Shown here one piece after another: positions 13,738 to 16,670 of a stretch of 16,670 nt of DNA. Numbering within the stretch: position 1 is the stretch's first letter; each line of letters begins with the position of its first letter. The stretch lies in assembly GCA_011046055.1 (NCBI GenBank), contig DSBN01000257.1, forward strand, positions 1 to 16,670, written 5' to 3'. The notes under the pieces were generated by a model. It saw nothing but the letters and a program-made list of their open reading frames with translations, ran no database searches and had not been told where the DNA came from. The stretch is from Sediminispirochaeta sp. GTDB taxonomy: Bacteria; Spirochaetota; Spirochaetia; DSM-16054; Sediminispirochaetaceae. Position numbers and translations under genes: made by a program.

Positions 13738-13853
13738 GTGTTATAAACATACTCGGGTACATTTTTTACTGCATGTCGTCGGCAGAGAAATTTTAATCAT
13801 TTCGACGGCGGCAACTATTTCATTACGTTAGAAATCAGAAAGGAGGAAGAGCA

Positions 13854-15401
13854 ATGAACAAGAAGAGAGGAATCGTGCTCACCATTGTTCTGGCGGCTTT
13901 TATCGTTCTCAGTGGAACGCTCTACGCTGCCGGAGCTCAGGAAGAGGGCCCCACGGAGGATGTTCTGCGAGTGGCCATCAACGGCAGCCCTAACACCATC
14001 GAGCCGGCCACCGGTGATTCGAGAATAGCGTCCAACGTAGCTTGGAGCGTGTTCGACTCCCTGGTCTGGCTCAACGACGAGGGCGAGCTGGTACCGGCCC
14101 TTGCCGAGAGCTGGACGGTCTCCGAAGACGGGACCGAATACACCTTCGAACTGCGCGAAGGGGTGACCTTTCACAACGGTGACACCTTCGACGCCGACGA
14201 TGTGGTCTTCACCTGGAAGCGTGGTCAGGGCAGCAGCATCACCTACCGAGAGGACTTTCTGGCAGTACAGGAAGTGGAGAAGATCGACGACTACACCGTG
14301 AAGTTTCATCTCGAACAGCCCAACTCAATGCTGCTGCTGCAGATCAACGAGCACTGGGGAATCCTGTCCAAAGAGTACCACGAAGAGGTCGGCGAAGAGG
14401 GCTACCTGGAGCATCCAGTGGGTACCGGTCCCTTTCAGGTGGTCGAATGGCGCAAGGCCGACCGAATCGAAATGGAAGCGAACCCCAACTACTGGCAGGA
14501 GGGCTATCCCAAGGTGGACCGTCTCATCTACCGGCCCATTCCCGAGTCTTCCACCCGTCTCTCGGCGCTGCGCAACGACGACATAGATATCGTCAGCGGA
14601 TTGGCTCCTGAACAGGCGGATATCGTGGCGAAAGACGACAATTTGAACCTCATCTCCTACCCCAAGGACCGGGTCTACTACATCACCTTCAACAACATCT
14701 CCACCGGAAAAGGCACCCCCATCGAGGAGCAGAAGGTCCGCCAAGCCCTTAGTTACGCGATAGACTACCAGGCGATCATCGACAATATATTCAACGGCAA
14801 AGCCGAACGGGTCGCGGGCTTCGTAGTACCCGGAAACCTCGGCTACGATCCCTCCGTCGAGCCCTACCCCTACGACCCCGAGAAGGCCCGGGAACTCCTG
14901 GCCGAAGCCGGTTATTCCGACGGATTCGAGGTCGGCATGGCCGGGCCGTCGGACACCTACACCAACTTCGAAGAGGTCCTGCAGGCCGTAGCTGGTTACT
15001 GGGAAGAGATCGGTGTGAAAGTGGACCTGGAGTTTATGGAATCCGGCAAATACTGGAACCTCCAAGCCAACCGTGAGCTGCCGCCGCTTTTCGGAGACAG
15101 CTGGTCCTCCAGCACCGGAGAGGCTTTTCCTCGACTGGTAGGTTCGGTAGGAGGCATGGACGCCAGCTACGCCGCCTGGTTCGACCAACGGCTGGTGGAT
15201 CTGGTAGAAGAGATTCAGCTGACTCCGGATCAAGAAGAGAGAGCGGAAGTGTACCGCGAAATCCTCCGTTACATGAAAGAGGACCCGCCCTTTGTATACC
15301 TCTACCAGGAGCTCGCCTTCGAGGCTACTCAGAACAGAGTAAAAGACTACAAGCCACGGGTCTCCGAGCAGATCTACCTCAAGGGCACATACATCGAATA
15401 G
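13854..15401 (+). CDS. Peptide/nickel-type (family 5) ABC-transporter substrate-binding protein
   Basis: A 515-residue protein of the DppA/OppA family. The signal segment (about 1-27, ending LYAAGAQEE) has no lipobox cysteine. Family landmarks are [49 protein letters not shown], HPVGTGPF, then AFNN-type core [47 protein letters not shown] and, near the end, [18 protein letters not shown]. The cognate ligand could be peptides, but members also bind metals-chelates, sugars and other polar solutes. AGGAGG at 13841-13846 gives a strong start. It heads an operon with at least two permeases and lies directly after the betaine-synthesis genes, hence a possible link to quaternary-amine uptake; I cannot decide ligand from sequence. 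Confidence 0.92.
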   Translation: MNKKRGIVLTIVLAAFIVLSGTLYAAGAQEEGPTEDVLRVAINGSPNTIEPATGDSRIASNVAWSVFDSLVWLNDEGELVPALAESWTVSEDGTEYTFELREGVTFHNGDTFDADDVVFTWKRGQGSSITYREDFLAVQEVEKIDDYTVKFHLEQPNSMLLLQINEHWGILSKEYHEEVGEEGYLEHPVGTGPFQVVEWRKADRIEMEANPNYWQEGYPKVDRLIYRPIPESSTRLSALRNDDIDIVSGLAPEQADIVAKDDNLNLISYPKDRVYYITFNNISTGKGTPIEEQKVRQALSYAIDYQAIIDNIFNGKAERVAGFVVPGNLGYDPSVEPYPYDPEKARELLAEAGYSDGFEVGMAGPSDTYTNFEEVLQAVAGYWEEIGVKVDLEFMESGKYWNLQANRELPPLFGDSWSSSTGEAFPRLVGSVGGMDASYAAWFDQRLVDLVEEIQLTPDQEERAEVYREILRYMKEDPPFVYLYQELAFEATQNRVKDYKPRVSEQIYLKGTYIE

Positions 15402-15422
15402 GCTCCTTTTCGGGGCCCTAAT

Positions 15423-15458
15423 ATGAAAAGAGCCGTACCCGGCTGTTTTCATTTTTTT
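15423..15458 (+). terminator. Hairpin and T-run between binding protein and permease (partial terminator)
   Basis: ATGAAAAGAGCCG (15423-15435) pairs with CGGCTGTTTTCAT (15440-15452) over the loop TACC with a single G-G mismatch, followed by seven T in all. It lies 21 bases after the binding-protein stop and before the permease. Such elements in ABC operons commonly lower downstream expression, giving more binding protein than permease. The open frame beginning at the hairpin's ATG is not the permease start. Confidence 0.75.
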
Positions 15459-15503
15459 AGTACCGCGGAGCTGCATGAGAAAAATGGTATAAAGGGGGAA
15501 GGA

Positions 15504-16448
15504 ATGACGAAATACCTGTTATCACGGCTGGCTTACTCGATCGCGCTCCTATTTGGAGTGCTGTTTATAGTATTTATACTCCTACACCTCACCGGTGATC
15601 CGGTGAGCCTGATGGTATCCCGGCAGGCCTCCCCCGAAGAGATAGAAAACCTACGCCAGGAGCTGGGCTTCAACCGCCCGCTCCTGGTTCAATTCGGCGA
15701 CTTTATCAGCGGCGCCCTGAAGGGGGACTTCGGGAGCTCCTTCAGGTACCGACAGCCGGCGATGGAGCTGGTGATGCAGCGTATTCCCGCCACCATCGAG
15801 CTGGCGTCGGTGGCCCTGCTGATGGCCGTATTCATGGGAGTCACTATCGGTATTCTCGGAGGCTCCAATCCGAACAGCCTCATGGACTCGATGGCCCGCG
15901 GGCTTGGGCTACTGGGACAGACCATCCCCACCTTTTGGCTCGGGCTGATACTGATTTTGGTCTTTGCCCTCAACCTGGGGTGGTTTCCCACCTATGGAAG
16001 GAACACCTTTGTTTTTTTAGGACTGCATCTGCCGGACAAGTCGATCATATTACCGGCCTTCGCGTTGAGCCTTTTCACCGCCGGGCAGCTCGCCCGCTTC
16101 ACCCGTTCCGCGGTCATGGAGGTCCTCAACGAGGATTACGTGACTACGGCACGGAGCAAAGGCCTGTCGAAATACAGAATATACACGAAGTACATCCTTA
16201 AAAACGCAGCGATCCCGCTGATAAGTATAATCGGCGTGCAGTTCAGCTACCTGCTCAGCGGTTCAATATATATAGAGACTATTTTCGCCTGGCCCGGTCT
16301 GGGCAATTTATTGGCCGAAGCAGTGGGAACCAGGGATTTCTTTCTGGTCCAAGCCACCGCTTTTTTCACTAGTTTCGTGGTGATCGCGCTTCACCTTTTG
16401 ACCGACCTCATCTACGTGTTGGTTGACCCGAGGATACGTTACAAATGA
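15504..16448 (+). CDS. DppB/OppB-type ABC-transporter permease
   Basis: A 314-residue inner-membrane permease with about six helices. Typical features are the N-terminal YLLSRLAYSIALLFGVLFIV, TGDPVSLMVS, LRQELGFNRPLLVQFGDFI, GDFGSSFRYRQPAMELVMQRIPATIELA, and the EAA loop near residue 215 (RSAVMEVLNEDYVTTARSKGLSKYRIYTKYILKNAAIPLI), ending in LVDPRIRYK. The frame is open from 15423, but that ATG lies in a terminator hairpin; ATG 15504 has AGGGGG upstream and yields the normal protein beginning MTKYLLSRL. The stop overlaps the ATG of the next permease (ATGA). It works with the binding protein as one half of the membrane channel for the still unknown substrate. Confidence 0.93.
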   Translation: MTKYLLSRLAYSIALLFGVLFIVFILLHLTGDPVSLMVSRQASPEEIENLRQELGFNRPLLVQFGDFISGALKGDFGSSFRYRQPAMELVMQRIPATIELASVALLMAVFMGVTIGILGGSNPNSLMDSMARGLGLLGQTIPTFWLGLILILVFALNLGWFPTYGRNTFVFLGLHLPDKSIILPAFALSLFTAGQLARFTRSAVMEVLNEDYVTTARSKGLSKYRIYTKYILKNAAIPLISIIGVQFSYLLSGSIYIETIFAWPGLGNLLAEAVGTRDFFLVQATAFFTSFVVIALHLLTDLIYVLVDPRIRYK

Positions 16449-16670
16449 TGGAAGACAAAGATAAAAATACCGCACCGAAGCTCTCCACCGGCCTTCTGGT
16501 GGACGAGGAGGCCGACAGGGGACTTCTAAGCAAGGTAAAATACGTCGGAAGACTCCTGTGGCGGGACAAGGCGGGACTGATCGGACTGAGTATGTTTCTC
16601 CTGGTCATTTTTGCCGCCCTGTTCTCGCCGTATATCTCTCCCCACGATCCAATGAAACAGAATCTCCAAT
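16445..16670 (+). CDS. DppC/OppC-type ABC-transporter permease, partial
   Basis: The N-terminal 75 residues only; the gene runs off the right edge. The start is ATG 16445, overlapping the stop of the first permease as ATGA, or ATG 16448, which is immediately after it. A charged cytoplasmic leader of about 45 residues (MMEDKDKNTAPKLSTGLLVD then EEADRG) precedes WRDKAGLIGLSMFLLVIFAALFSPYISPHDP, matching the N-terminal membrane helix and PYisPyDP motif of DppC permeases. It would pair with the DppB-type permease. ATPase genes would be expected further to the right, outside the window. Confidence 0.9.
   Translation, partial: MMEDKDKNTAPKLSTGLLVDEEADRGLLSKVKYVGRLLWRDKAGLIGLSMFLLVIFAALFSPYISPHDPMKQNLQ

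Larger units (their letters stand above)
13527..13853. other. Intergenic region (327 bases): terminator, then promoter region of the ABC operon
   Basis: No gene is visible. The first 60 bases hold the terminator of the betaine operon. The remainder is AT-rich and contains a promoter, a 10-base palindrome and a possible hairpin (CGTC 13776-13779 with GACG 13804-13807; GAAAT with ATTTC inside). Any reading frame here is short and unsupported. Confidence 0.8.

Noticed and set aside
14325..15476. 383-codon open frame on the minus strand opposite the peptide-type binding protein
   Set aside because: It is the antisense shadow of a clear family-5 binding protein; no ribosome-binding site and no recognisable domain.
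15423..15503. 27-codon extension of the DppB-type permease from ATG 15423
   Set aside because: It lies inside a terminator-like hairpin; ATG 15504 has a good ribosome-binding site and starts at the normal family N-terminus.
1..16670. CRISPR arrays, insertion sequences, tRNA or rRNA genes, phage genes
   Set aside because: No regularly spaced repeats, transposase motifs, cloverleaf-like or rRNA-like stretches or phage structural genes were found on reading both strands.

Overview
The window most likely comes from a free-living, possibly salt-adapted member of the Spirochaetaceae. The main clue is that both ABC-transporter binding proteins have a signal peptide ending in an A/G-rich stretch followed by Q(Q/A)E (AGGQQE at the choline-type protein, AAGAQEE at the peptide-type protein), a style I associate with Spirochaeta-like genomes. 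This is inference; no rRNA or other marker gene is present. Coding regions are GC-rich, while the two large intergenic regions are markedly AT-rich.

Layout. (1) 1-2064, minus strand: an NDP-kinase-like protein, a short truncated transporter-like remnant, an NfeD-type membrane protein, and the start of an SPFH/stomatin protein that runs off the left edge. (2) 2204-4262, plus strand: a MenA/UbiA-type prenyltransferase, a small unknown protein and a HAD hydrolase. (3) 4300-7775, plus strand: a molybdenum-cofactor operon. A Moco-type riboswitch appears to lead it, followed by moeA, a shortened moaA, moaC and a MOSC-MogA fusion. moaD, moaE and mobA are not here. (4) 7813-9710, minus strand: an MscS-family channel and, 8 bases after it, a PPP-family phosphatase. 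(5) 9738-16670: a quaternary-amine/osmoprotectant locus. A single choline-binding protein (ChoX type) with its own terminator is divergent from an SDR dehydrogenase and a GbsA/BetB-type betaine aldehyde dehydrogenase. After a strong terminator comes a separate peptide-type ABC transporter (binding protein, permease 1, start of permease 2).

How the parts fit. Choline captured by the ChoX-like protein could be oxidised in two steps to glycine betaine. The second enzyme is clear, but the usual first enzyme (BetA flavoprotein or GbsB iron alcohol dehydrogenase) is absent and an SDR sits in its place. That replacement, the orphan binding protein, and the palindrome-rich divergent promoter region are the most interesting points. 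The MscS channel nearby fits an osmotic-stress neighbourhood. In the cofactor operon, the riboswitch overlaps the first 23 codons of the longest moeA frame, so translation probably starts at a TTG (4393) rather than at the upstream ATG.

Limits: all assignments come from reading motifs by eye. No search, fold prediction or alignment was run.
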